Shown here one piece after another: positions 8,488 through 15,472 of a stretch of 64,000 nucleotides of DNA. Each line of letters opens with the position of its first letter. Position 1 is the stretch's first letter. The DNA comes from Bacillus sp. FJAT-49711. GTDB lineage: Bacteria > Bacillota > Bacilli > Bacillales > Bacillaceae_C. The position numbers were made by a program, and so were the translations under genes. The DNA is taken from positions 124,001 to 188,000 of the forward strand of contig NZ_JAGYPL010000002.1 in the NCBI RefSeq assembly GCF_018343715.1. The letters run 5' to 3'. Under the pieces are notes generated by a model. That model made no database searches. It had not been told where the DNA came from and was given only the letters and a program-made list of their open reading frames with translations.

Positions 8488-8946
8488 CTATTGGATCGTC
8501 CAATCCAAATGAATGGCAACGCCGGCGTTTTTTAGCAAATTATATAAAGGGCATCGTTTGATCACAATTTCCTTTAATTCTTGTAATCTTTCATCAGATT
8601 CGGATGTATAAAAAACTATTTTATTTTCAACAGATTGATAATATGGGGATACATCAGCTGTTCCAGCTAAGCCCCTCCGGTCAATAAGTGCATGGCTTGT
8701 AATTTCGATGTTGTCATATTGGAATCCCAATTCCTTTGCTGCTAAATCAATGACGACTAATACACATCCATTAAAGGATCCAAGGACATATTCCAATGGA
8801 GTGGGGGCTTCATTATCGCCGCCTAATTTGTGAGGTTCGTCGATTAAAAATTGAAACCCTCGAACAAAATGTTCTGTTTGTACCTTCTTTTTCCATTCGG
8901 TATTTACTTCAATACTTCTTATATGAATATTTTCTTTAATTTCCAT
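8488..8946 (-). CDS. OsmC-family protein
   Basis: 152 residues of the OsmC/Ohr fold. The two conserved redox cysteines are Cys61 (FNGCVLVV) and Cys132 (KRCPLYNLL). OsmC/Ohr proteins reduce organic hydroperoxides with thiol reductants; YhfA-like relatives have unclear thiol chemistry. It is co-directional with the SSS symporter, starting three bases after its stop, so the two should share one transcript controlled by the S-box leader. The link to sulfur metabolism is inferred from that leader. Confidence 0.88.
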   Translation of the reverse strand: MEIKENIHIRSIEVNTEWKKKVQTEHFVRGFQFLIDEPHKLGGDNEAPTPLEYVLGSFNGCVLVVIDLAAKELGFQYDNIEITSHALIDRRGLAGTADVSPYYQSVENKIVFYTSESDERLQELKEIVIKRCPLYNLLKNAGVAIHLDWTIQ

Positions 8947-8948
8947 GC

Positions 8949-10571
8949 TTAAGCTCCTTTAAATTCTTGTTTCAATGGTAGTAATGACGGGCTTTCTTTC
9001 CTCTTAATGAAAAACATGCAACTGATAAATAGACTAGACACAATGAGCATTAAAAATATGCCGACCAGTCCATTTTGATATAAGAAACGAAATGAAGGGA
9101 CCATACTAACTGTCAAAGCAACAGACAATACAAATGAATAAAAACCAACACTTCTAAAAGATCCACTCCATTTCCAGTTCCCAACATTATCAATCAAACT
9201 AACGAACACAATGGTAATAATATTGATGACCATTCCGATCCATACAGGATGAATATTCAAGTAAAAATCACTAACTGCCCATCCGCTAAGGTGATACCAC
9301 AATAGTCCAGAAAAGGAACCAGTAAATAATGAAATAAGGGCAGCCCGCTTTGTTACGACTGGCCAAAACAATGCGGCTACTACTGGAGCAAAAGTAGCTG
9401 AATTCCTCGTTACCCAGGCAAGAACATTCCACCATGCCGATTGTTCTGAACGTAGTAGTGCAAATCCTACCATTAAAATGGTCAATATAAGTAATGACCA
9501 TTTCGTGTAGCGGACAAGCTGAAGCTCGGTCGCTTTTGGGTTCAATGCTTTTCCTACATCACGACCAAGACTCGTCGCACCTGAAAATTGGCAAGGTGCT
9601 CCCCAGCTTAGAGCGGCAGCCCAGAACCCTAGAAAAAATAATCCAACAAGTGGAGCGGGAAGTGTTTCCATTAAGTAAAGGGGAACAGCGACAAGTCCGC
9701 GCGTTTCATTTGGTACAACTTGAGCTGCAGCTAAGCCGAAAATAACAGCCCCGATGATTAAAGGTATTCCAAGTAAAGAGGCGTAAATCAATCCATTCCG
9801 CCCTTGTTTCGGTGTTTTACAGGATAAGGCCATTTGAAAAGCTGCTTGTGCAAGAATGACATTAAATAAAAATGTGCCAAACCAAGCCAATATCGTTTGA
9901 ATCCCTGCTCCATTAAGAGAAGCCAATTGTGGTTTTTCTATAAATAGAGTTTTAATTCCCTCAATTCCAGGGTTAAGAAAGAATGCATAGGTGCCAATTG
10001 CAAGCATAATGAAAAAGACAATTACATTAGATAACTGTGTGAATCCAATGGACCACATACCGCCGAACTGTAAATATACGAGCAGTAATAACGCCGTAAG
10101 TGCGACGGACCAAATTAATGAAATTCCCGTAAAAACAGAGAGTGCTGAAGCAAATGCAAGGGCAGTTGCGACAGACCACATAGGAAATGTAAAGGCAGTA
10201 ATGGCCCCAGCCACACCTCGAACGCTTTCACTGTAGCGATCTCCCAGCAATCCTGAAATGGTAATTAACGCCCTTTTTCTAAAAGGTGCAATTAAAACTA
10301 ACGCAATAATAAGAACATGAATCGTCTCAGCAACCCCATACCAAATCGCGGAGATTCCAGTTAAATAACTAAGTTCCAATATGGCAATATAGGATGAACC
10401 AGAAAACAACCCCGTGATACAGACCGTTACAAGTAAAGTGTTAAACCCCCGCCCACCAACAAAAAATCCATTTCCACCTACTGCTTTCTTCCTTGCAAAC
10501 TGACTTACAAAAATAAGAAAGAAAGTGTAAGCTAAAGCAAAGCCAATAAACCAATATCCTACCGTTGTCAT
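8949..10571 (-). CDS. Sodium:solute symporter (SSS family), S-box controlled
   Basis: About 540 residues with 13-14 membrane helices and a LeuT-like inverted repeat core. N-terminal landmarks are FARKKAVGGNGFFVGGRG and GLFSGSSYIA, typical of the Na+/pantothenate-proline branch. Members import amino acids, organic acids, sugars or vitamins with sodium. An ATG exists at 10586, but GGGAGGAA lies between it and ATG 10571, so I use 10571. The mRNA leader carries a SAM-I riboswitch and a terminator, so the likely cargo is methionine or another sulfur or methyl-donor compound that is taken up when SAM is low. The substrate is inferred from regulation only. Confidence 0.88.
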   Translation of the reverse strand: MTTVGYWFIGFALAYTFFLIFVSQFARKKAVGGNGFFVGGRGFNTLLVTVCITGLFSGSSYIAILELSYLTGISAIWYGVAETIHVLIIALVLIAPFRKRALITISGLLGDRYSESVRGVAGAITAFTFPMWSVATALAFASALSVFTGISLIWSVALTALLLLVYLQFGGMWSIGFTQLSNVIVFFIMLAIGTYAFFLNPGIEGIKTLFIEKPQLASLNGAGIQTILAWFGTFLFNVILAQAAFQMALSCKTPKQGRNGLIYASLLGIPLIIGAVIFGLAAAQVVPNETRGLVAVPLYLMETLPAPLVGLFFLGFWAAALSWGAPCQFSGATSLGRDVGKALNPKATELQLVRYTKWSLLILTILMVGFALLRSEQSAWWNVLAWVTRNSATFAPVVAALFWPVVTKRAALISLFTGSFSGLLWYHLSGWAVSDFYLNIHPVWIGMVINIITIVFVSLIDNVGNWKWSGSFRSVGFYSFVLSVALTVSMVPSFRFLYQNGLVGIFLMLIVSSLFISCMFFIKRKESPSLLPLKQEFKGA

Positions 10572-10703
10572 ACTTTTTCCTCCCATTCTCTTTCTTTATT
10601 CTTTGGCTTTACCACAAAACTGATTAAATATATGAATTTAGTAGGAATTATGGTTTGCCTTCTTGGAACGGATTCCTTATCTAGAGACATGGGGGAGTAA
10701 ACA

Positions 10704-10734
10704 GAAAAAAACCTCTCCAAGGAAGAGGTTTTTT
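10704..10734 (-). terminator. Riboswitch-controlled intrinsic terminator
   Basis: On the minus strand AACCTCT (10730-10724) pairs with AGAGGTT (10716-10710), followed by a run of seven Ts. It lies directly after the S-box aptamer and about 130 bases before the symporter start: the expression platform of a transcription-terminating SAM riboswitch. Confidence 0.85.
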
Positions 10735-10739
10735 CTCTT

Positions 10740-10854
10740 CCTCATCTTTCAGACATTACGTCTGTTGGATTTAGCACCTTGTTATTTTCCGATAGAAAAT
10801 AACAGGTTGCTGCAGGATCAAAGGACCAAATTCCTCCCCTGGCTCGCGATAAGG
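10740..10854 (-). promoter_or_regulatory. SAM-I riboswitch (S-box leader)
   Basis: Read on the minus strand, the conserved S-box blocks occur in order: CTTATCGCGAG, GGGGAGGAA, GCAGCAACC, an AT-rich P3-type hairpin, AGGTGCTAAATCC, then GAAAGATGAGG. P1 forms from CTTATC and GATGAG. S-box RNAs bind S-adenosylmethionine and terminate transcription when it is abundant. The aptamer precedes an intrinsic terminator and the SSS/OsmC operon. Some positions differ from the commonest consensus (GGTCCTTTGATCCTGC replaces GGCCC...GAAACCCGGC), so binding should be tested, but the skeleton is clear. Confidence 0.88.
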
Positions 10855-10880
10855 ATATTCCGTATTAAGTTAATAAATAC

Positions 10881-10907
10881 TTTATAGTGAAAATCTGAGA
10901 AAATCAA
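10881..10907 (-). promoter_or_regulatory. Candidate promoter for the S-box transcript
   Basis: On the minus strand TTGATT (10907-10902) and TATAAA (10886-10881) are separated by 15 bases, ending about 27 bases before the aptamer begins. The spacing is short, so confidence is moderate. Confidence 0.4.
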
Positions 10908-11197
10908 CTGCTTTTTTAAAAAAATGAAATAGTATAATGAACTTAGTAAAAATGGAGGTACTTAAAAAATGAAATGAAGGCAAATTCGTGATATAAGTCA
11001 TGGGAGAATTTGTTTATTCCTGAAGAAAGGGTCTGCTGCCAATGTTCAGTACTGCGGAACTGAACCCTTTTCTTTTTGATCCGGATAAAGATTGGTGAAG
11101 ATTAAATCTGAATTGAAGCTTTCTTGAGATTGGAGAAATTCTAAGTGAATTGGCGAGATTTTATGTACAAATGGTTGGTTAAGTGGAGGTTGGGATC
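10908..11197 (+). other. Intergenic region with hairpin, upstream of the dehydrogenase
   Basis: No gene of useful length. AGTATAAT near 10931 and GGAGGT near 10954 precede only a two-codon frame (ATG AAA TGA), which looks like a decayed gene start. GTTCAGT at 11044-11050 and ACTGAAC at 11059-11065 form a perfect 7-bp hairpin followed by CCCTTTTCTTTTT, a probable terminator. Confidence 0.5.
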
Positions 11198-12130
11198 TTG
11201 GAAATCAGTAAAATAGTAGTGACAGGAAGAATGTATAAAGAAATTCAAGAAGTTATTGATGGGCTTGAAACGGATAAAATATTTAGGTTTCTTCCTGAAG
11301 AAAGGGTTGGCCAAGAAGATATTGACTGGGCGGATGCATATATTGCTTTTAAACCAATCCCCGACATGAACTATAAGAATATAAAATGGATTCATTCACT
11401 TGGTGCAGGTGTAGATAGCTTTTTGTTCGATAGAGTTTGGAATGATAATATCTTGATAACACGAACTAACAGCTCCTTTGGTGAAAGAATTAGCCAATAT
11501 TGTCTTAGTTATGTATTAAGTGACTTGCAACTTCATGAAAATTTTCAAAAAAACCAATTGGACAAACATTGGTCCCAAAAAACACCTGAACTATTAAGAG
11601 AAAAGAATGTACTTGTATTTGGTACTGGTGAAATTGGTTCAGAGGTAGCAAGGACATTCAACTTTTTTGGAGCAAACGTTTTTGGCATCTCATTATCTGG
11701 TGTTCCAAAAGAACCATTTAAAGAAGTATTGGTAACAAATAACATTCATTCCATTTCTTCTCATATCGATATTGTCATTAACACAATGCCTTTAACCGAT
11801 AAAACCTATGAATTGTTTGATTTCGATATGTTTAATAAGTTTAATAATATCCTTTTTATTAATTGTGGGCGTGGGGCATCTGTTGAAGATAAAGCATTAA
11901 TCAGGGCATTAGACTCTGGGCATATCAGGAAGGCCATCCTCGACGTGTTCTCTGAAGAACCACTTAGCGGAGAGAATATTTTTTGGGACAGAAAAGACAT
12001 CACCATTACTCCGCACATATCAGCAGTTACATCTCCAGCAGAGGCTGTAACTTGCTTTATGGAAACGATGAATAAGATCGAAGCAAATGTTGAATTAGAA
12101 AATAAGGTGAATATGGTGAAGGGTTATTAA
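11198..12130 (+). CDS. D-2-hydroxyacid dehydrogenase
   Basis: About 310 residues of the D-isomer 2-hydroxyacid dehydrogenase family. The NAD-binding motif GTGEIG sits mid-protein. The catalytic Arg is in NCGRGASVED, Glu in FSEEPLSG and His in ITPHISA. It reduces 2-keto acids or oxidises 2-hydroxy acids with NAD(P)H/NAD(P); the C-terminal side resembles hydroxypyruvate/glyoxylate reductases more than SerA, and no ACT domain is present. GGAGGT at 11185-11190 sets the start at TTG 11198 rather than at the upstream in-frame GTG at 11183. It stands alone before a stretch of broken genes. Confidence 0.88.
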   Translation: MEISKIVVTGRMYKEIQEVIDGLETDKIFRFLPEERVGQEDIDWADAYIAFKPIPDMNYKNIKWIHSLGAGVDSFLFDRVWNDNILITRTNSSFGERISQYCLSYVLSDLQLHENFQKNQLDKHWSQKTPELLREKNVLVFGTGEIGSEVARTFNFFGANVFGISLSGVPKEPFKEVLVTNNIHSISSHIDIVINTMPLTDKTYELFDFDMFNKFNNILFINCGRGASVEDKALIRALDSGHIRKAILDVFSEEPLSGENIFWDRKDITITPHISAVTSPAEAVTCFMETMNKIEANVELENKVNMVKGY

Positions 12131-12252
12131 TATGGAGCGTAAAGCACCTGTGAAAAGTTGATTGGAATGAAAGGGTCTGCACCCCAGTCTCGCTGATACC
12201 GTGTTTTAATAAAGTCTAAGGGCAGAGATATACTTTATTTAATGGTAAAATA

Positions 12253-12440
12253 TTCAGGCTGATGAAATATACATGGATGATATTCTAGATATCTTGCCAT
12301 CTAAAAAACTTGTATTAGCGTATAATTTTGATTCAAATAAATACGTTTTGTATAACCTAAATGGCGAAAAAACTAAAACTTTAAATATTCCTGCAAACGC
12401 ACAATTGCTTAGCACTTCTTTGGAAAAACGCAAGGTAACT
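12253..12440 (+). pseudogene. Fragment of a gene, beta-propeller-like segment
   Basis: A frame that opens directly after a stop reads about 60 plausible residues (DILPSKKLVLAYNFDS and NKYVLYNLNGEKTKTLNI), resembling the strand-turn pattern of WD40/YncE-like propellers. There is no ribosome binding site at the internal ATG (12273). At about 12440 the sequence changes into a coding segment on the opposite strand, so this is a truncated relic. Confidence 0.5.
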
Positions 12441-12708
12441 TATATTTATAAACATCTCCTTTTACTACCGGCTCAAGCTTTGTATTCGTTAGTTTATAGA
12501 TACCTGGTTGAATGCTGCCGTTAGCTTCAACGGAAATGTATGTACTTGCGTTATTCGTTTTTTCCTTAACTGTTACTATTCGAGTAACTGTTGTTTTATT
12601 CCCAGCTTTGTCAGAGACAGAATAAGTAAGCTTATAGTTTCCAACTTTTTTTGTATTAACAGTCCCCGAGACCTTAATCTTATTTGTAATCGTCCCGTCA
12701 ATCAGTCA
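12437..12708 (-). pseudogene. Fragment of a cell-surface protein with a DUF5011-like Ig domain
   Basis: Translation on the minus strand, lacking start and stop, reads LIDGTITNKIKVSGTVN, then VGNYKLTYSVSDKAGNKTT and TRIVTVKEKTNN, and continues for about 40 more residues. VG-Y-LTY-VSD-AGN is the hallmark of DUF5011/HYR-like bacterial Ig domains found in secreted and S-layer proteins. Both ends are lost: one joins the propeller-like fragment, the other a short inverted repeat. It is a gene relic. Confidence 0.65.
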
Positions 12709-12934
12709 CCTAGTGTGGGATTAGCCCGGGACTAGCCTAAAATCAACCTCGATTCCCACACCGTGGACTTCGCTATCGAAGCAGAATGAAAACATCCGAA
12801 AAACTCGCCGAGAGGATTGATCACGTTACTACATATGGAAAGAGAAAGATCATATTTGTATTTTGTTGATCGCTGGGATTCAGTGAAGATATGATGCATC
12901 AAGGGCTATCATGGCTTGTAGTGTAAGCTAATAA
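12709..12934. other. Non-coding scar region with a short inverted repeat
   Basis: GTGTGGGA at 12713-12720 and TCCCACAC at 12754-12761 form an inverted repeat around a GC-richer core (AGCCCGGGACTAGCC). The base composition is unlike the neighbours, suggesting a mobile-element scar. The only frame is 27 codons (MKTSEKLAERIDHVTTYGKR and onward), which I do not call. Confidence 0.35.
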
Positions 12935-12956
12935 GGCAGCATATTTTAATGCTGCC
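12935..12956 (-). terminator. Hairpin terminator after the FRG gene
   Basis: GGCAGCAT (12935-12942) and ATGCTGCC (12949-12956) form a perfect 8-bp stem. The T-rich tail is weak on both strands. Confidence 0.6.
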
Positions 12957-12987
12957 TCTTTCTATTGCTAATAAATTTCGTAATTGT

Positions 12988-13725
12988 CTACAGAGCATAT
13001 GGTGGAATAAGAAGTTGATTTATATGTAGTGCAAGTCCATCCAAATCTGGAAAAAGTGAATATCTGTTAATACCGTTCTGCTTTAAATATTGGAATGCAT
13101 CCCTTTGAACTTCCCATGGTAAATCAATGGATTTAAGTACATTTAAATTAACAAGTTCACCATTAAATTCCTTATCAAGAGGCAGGCCTGAATTACCTTG
13201 AATTGTAAATACACCATGTTGCGCTAGAATTCTTCTGCTGTTTTTTATTGGATAAATAGCTAAAGAATTAAGGGAATTCCTTGTATCATTATATGTTGCT
13301 GGATACTCCAATTTATTAGGAGATATTATTTCTGCTTTATCCCTTGCTAATTTATTTAATTGCAATGGTTTTAACAGCCATATTCTAGGGGTGTTTCCAC
13401 TTTTCCAATTCTCCGTAGCAAAGAAAAGTGCTACAGCAAAGCTTTCTGTCCAATCTAATAATCTAGTTTTAACTCCATAATGTTGCATGGAGTATAACAG
13501 ATGCCAAGGATTGTCCTCTGTATGTAACATATACCCGAGACTTTTATAATACGTGTACAATTGTGACTCGGTAGTAATATACTCTTCAATATTGTTAAAA
13601 TTTAATCTGAAAAGTCCAGAATTCAAGCTATATGATGTGCTAGAGTGTCCTCTGAACCAAATGTTTGCATCCATAGTAAATTCATTTACCTCATCTAGTA
13701 TTTTTTTCCACTTATCTGAATACAT
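12988..13725 (-). CDS. FRG-domain protein
   Basis: 245 residues, almost all one FRG domain. Diagnostic blocks are WFRGHSSTSY near residue 24, MQHYGVKTRLLDWTESFAVALFFA in the middle (in pieces: QHYG, TRLLDW, ALFFA), an AQHGVFTI block, and LFPDLDGLALHI near the end. The FRG domain is widespread in bacteria and phages and frequent in defence islands; its activity is unproven, with ADP-ribosyltransferase-like folds suggested. GGGAGAGGGATAA precedes the ATG. It is divergent from the DGQHR gene, with 86 bases between them, so the two may be regulated together. Confidence 0.82.
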   Translation of the reverse strand: MYSDKWKKILDEVNEFTMDANIWFRGHSSTSYSLNSGLFRLNFNNIEEYITTESQLYTYYKSLGYMLHTEDNPWHLLYSMQHYGVKTRLLDWTESFAVALFFATENWKSGNTPRIWLLKPLQLNKLARDKAEIISPNKLEYPATYNDTRNSLNSLAIYPIKNSRRILAQHGVFTIQGNSGLPLDKEFNGELVNLNVLKSIDLPWEVQRDAFQYLKQNGINRYSLFPDLDGLALHINQLLIPPYAL

Positions 13726-13811
13726 TTATCCCTCTCCCATTTGAATGTGTTAAAATTATGTATATATGGTAGATATTATCAACTTATTAATTATATAGGT
13801 GGGAGAGTAAA

Positions 13812-14834
13812 ATGGCTACTAAACTAAAATCAAAGATAAAGGATGCTAATAAATATAGTTTGGCTACAATTCTAGTAACTCAAGGAAAGTATCGTTACTA
13901 TATTGCATCGATGCCATCTGAATATTTAAAAGACACATGTTTTACAGTAACAAGAGATGAGGACCCTTTAGAAGGATTTCAACGAAGATTAGATGAAAAT
14001 AGAGCAAAGGAAATAGCAGAATATATTGATGTTGAGAATGGTTCAATCCCTACAGCAATTATTTTATCTGCTCAAGAAGAGGCTCAATTAGAACATAATA
14101 CAAGAAGTAAGACAATCTCATTTTCAAAGAAAGGAAAGTCCTTTCTTGTAATTGACGGTCAACATAGAGTATGGGGATTTATGAAAGCAATAAGCTCTGT
14201 TCGTGTTCCTGTTGTAATTTTTGAAGGACTTTCTAGGATAGAAGAGGCTCAATTGTTTATTGATATCAATACAACGCAACAAAAGGTTCCAGATGCATTA
14301 TTATTGGATGTTAAAAGGTTACTACAGAATGAAACGGAGGATGAAAAAAGATGTAGTGACTTATTTGAACAGTTTTTTACAACGAAAGGAAGTATATTAA
14401 AAGGGCATTTGGTTAGGGCCGAAACACAGTCTGGGAAAATTTCAAGAAAGCTATTTAACAGCTCTGTAAAAGAGGTATTGAATAATCGACTTGGAGAAGT
14501 AGATATTGATAAATCTTATATAGCAATTAATAACTATCTCAGGGCATTTAATGAAGTTTTTAAAGAGATAGATGAAGGGCTAAAAAATCATATTTATAGA
14601 CCTGTGGTTTTCCAAGGTATCCTTAATATAAGTTCAAATGTAATTGGTAAGACAATAGAAAAGCACAACAAACTTACATATGACGCGTTTTATGACATCA
14701 TTAAGCCTCTTAAAACCAATATTTCAAAAAGTAAATTACAAAGGCCAGGCGGTTCATATAGAAAATTTAGCGAGCAAGTCTATGAAGCCCTTACCAGAGT
14801 TCATGTACAGGCTAACATAATTGTTGAAGAATAA
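13812..14834 (+). CDS. DGQHR-domain protein, DndB-like
   Basis: 340 residues. The name-giving motif DGQHR is at residues 115-119 (FLVIDGQHRVWG), and the next strand INTTQQKVPD is also typical. The fold is ParB/sulfiredoxin-like; relatives include DndB, the regulator of phosphorothioate DNA modification, and orphan proteins in defence islands. The Dnd enzymes themselves are absent here. GTGGGAGAG lies 6 bases before the ATG. It is divergent from the FRG gene and followed by a mini-element, so any downstream partner may have been lost. Confidence 0.8.
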   Translation: MATKLKSKIKDANKYSLATILVTQGKYRYYIASMPSEYLKDTCFTVTRDEDPLEGFQRRLDENRAKEIAEYIDVENGSIPTAIILSAQEEAQLEHNTRSKTISFSKKGKSFLVIDGQHRVWGFMKAISSVRVPVVIFEGLSRIEEAQLFIDINTTQQKVPDALLLDVKRLLQNETEDEKRCSDLFEQFFTTKGSILKGHLVRAETQSGKISRKLFNSSVKEVLNNRLGEVDIDKSYIAINNYLRAFNEVFKEIDEGLKNHIYRPVVFQGILNISSNVIGKTIEKHNKLTYDAFYDIIKPLKTNISKSKLQRPGGSYRKFSEQVYEALTRVHVQANIIVEE

Positions 14835-15012
14835 GATAAATATTCTACTGTTTTTTTAAAACAGAACAGTTTATGAAAACAATATGATAGAGATGAATAA
14901 TATGATGATCTTTATTAGCCATAAGTAAATGAGGTTTCTCAGAAAGTAACTATAATATATTAATTATCAAGGTGTGAAAGAAGTCAATTAGTGATTAGTT
15001 GCGATATTTGAG
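14835..15012. other. Short non-coding spacer before the mini-element
   Basis: AT-rich, with no coding frame recognised. A weak hairpin (CTGTTTT/AAAACAG near 14855-14875) could terminate the DGQHR transcript. Confidence 0.35.
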
Positions 15013-15015
15013 TAT

Positions 15016-15103
15016 TGCGGACAGAATGAGCCAGCAGTGTGAAGTTTTGAGCCAGTGTTTGCGGACGATAGAGCCAGCGAATGCGGGCAAGAGAGCCGCT
15101 ATC
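15016..15103 (+). repeat. Four tandem 22-bp units, putative transposase-binding sites
   Basis: Units begin at 15016, 15038, 15060 and 15082 with exact 22-base period. Each has TG(C/T)GG/A near its start and GAGCC at positions 13-17; unit 3 is TGCGGACGATAGAGCCAGCG. A fifth, inverted copy lies at the right end of the element near 15341-15360. Confidence 0.7.
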
Positions 15104-15158
15104 AAAAGAACGCTATGCACTCTTAAGGGAGTGCATATTTAGTAGTCCGCCACCATTC

Positions 15159-15321
15159 ACTATAACTTTTGTCCGTGTAGTGGAATTATCGAGGGCGTTG
15201 CATAAATAATGCCCAAGAGTCACACCTGCTCAAATATGATAACACGGACAAATCGATTCTTTGCATTCACTGGTGTGGCCACGTCCCCTTCCAGTGAATG
15301 CAAAGAATCGAGCGTTATAGT
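15159..15321. other. Nested inverted-repeat structure (possible RNA or hairpin DNA)
   Basis: Four nested pairings occur. The outer stem is ACTATAAC (15159-15166) with GTTATAGT (15314-15321). Inside it GTCCGTGT (15171-15178) pairs with ACACGGAC (15242-15249), enclosing a hairpin at 15193-15214 (GGGCGTT/AATGCCC). Next to it is a perfect 20-bp hairpin, CGATTCTTTGCATTCACTGG (15254-15273) with 15291-15310, whose 17-base loop contains TGGCCA. Together this makes a closed three-way junction, too ordered to be chance. Whether it works as RNA or as extruded DNA is unknown. Confidence 0.65.
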
Positions 15322-15382
15322 CAATGGCAAGCAGCTTCGCTGTGGCTCAGTGTTTCGCAATAATCTATATTAAAAAAACGGG

Positions 15383-15472
15383 GTGGTAGCAAATGGTTGG
15401 GAAGGTGAATTGCTCCAGAATGTTATGGTTTATTCAACATACCAATCAGTAGATGATGTTAGGGGGAAATGA
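15383..15472 (+). pseudogene. Tail of a truncated upstream partner gene
   Basis: From GTG 15383 the frame reads about 29 residues (VANGWEGELLQNVMVYST, then YQSVDDVRGK) and stops at a TGA that overlaps the ATG of the next gene (ATGA). Such coupling is typical of real operon partners. No longer frame exists upstream because the mini-element begins at once, so I infer the 3' end of a gene destroyed by the element. It could also be a very small leader peptide. Confidence 0.4.

Larger units (their letters stand above)
15013..15362. mobile_element. 350-bp MITE-like element with terminal inverted repeats
   Basis: The left end starts TATTGCGGACAGAATGAGCC. The reverse complement of the right end (15341-15363) starts TATTGCGAAACACTGAGCC, so the ends are imperfect inverted repeats. 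The left end continues with four tandem 22-base units, an arrangement like the multiple terminal repeats that IS21-type transposases bind. No transposase is encoded; the interior holds a strongly folded sequence. I infer a non-autonomous mini-element. No clear target-site duplication is visible. Its right edge abuts a truncated gene tail (15383-15472). Confidence 0.55.

Noticed and set aside
10663-10887. 74-codon plus-strand frame
   Set aside because: It is the opposite strand of the SAM riboswitch and terminator; no ribosome binding site.
15159-15321. Structured region considered as a retron msr-msd or integron attC site
   Set aside because: No reverse transcriptase lies nearby and no GTTRRRY core or integrase is present; kept only as an unexplained structured element.
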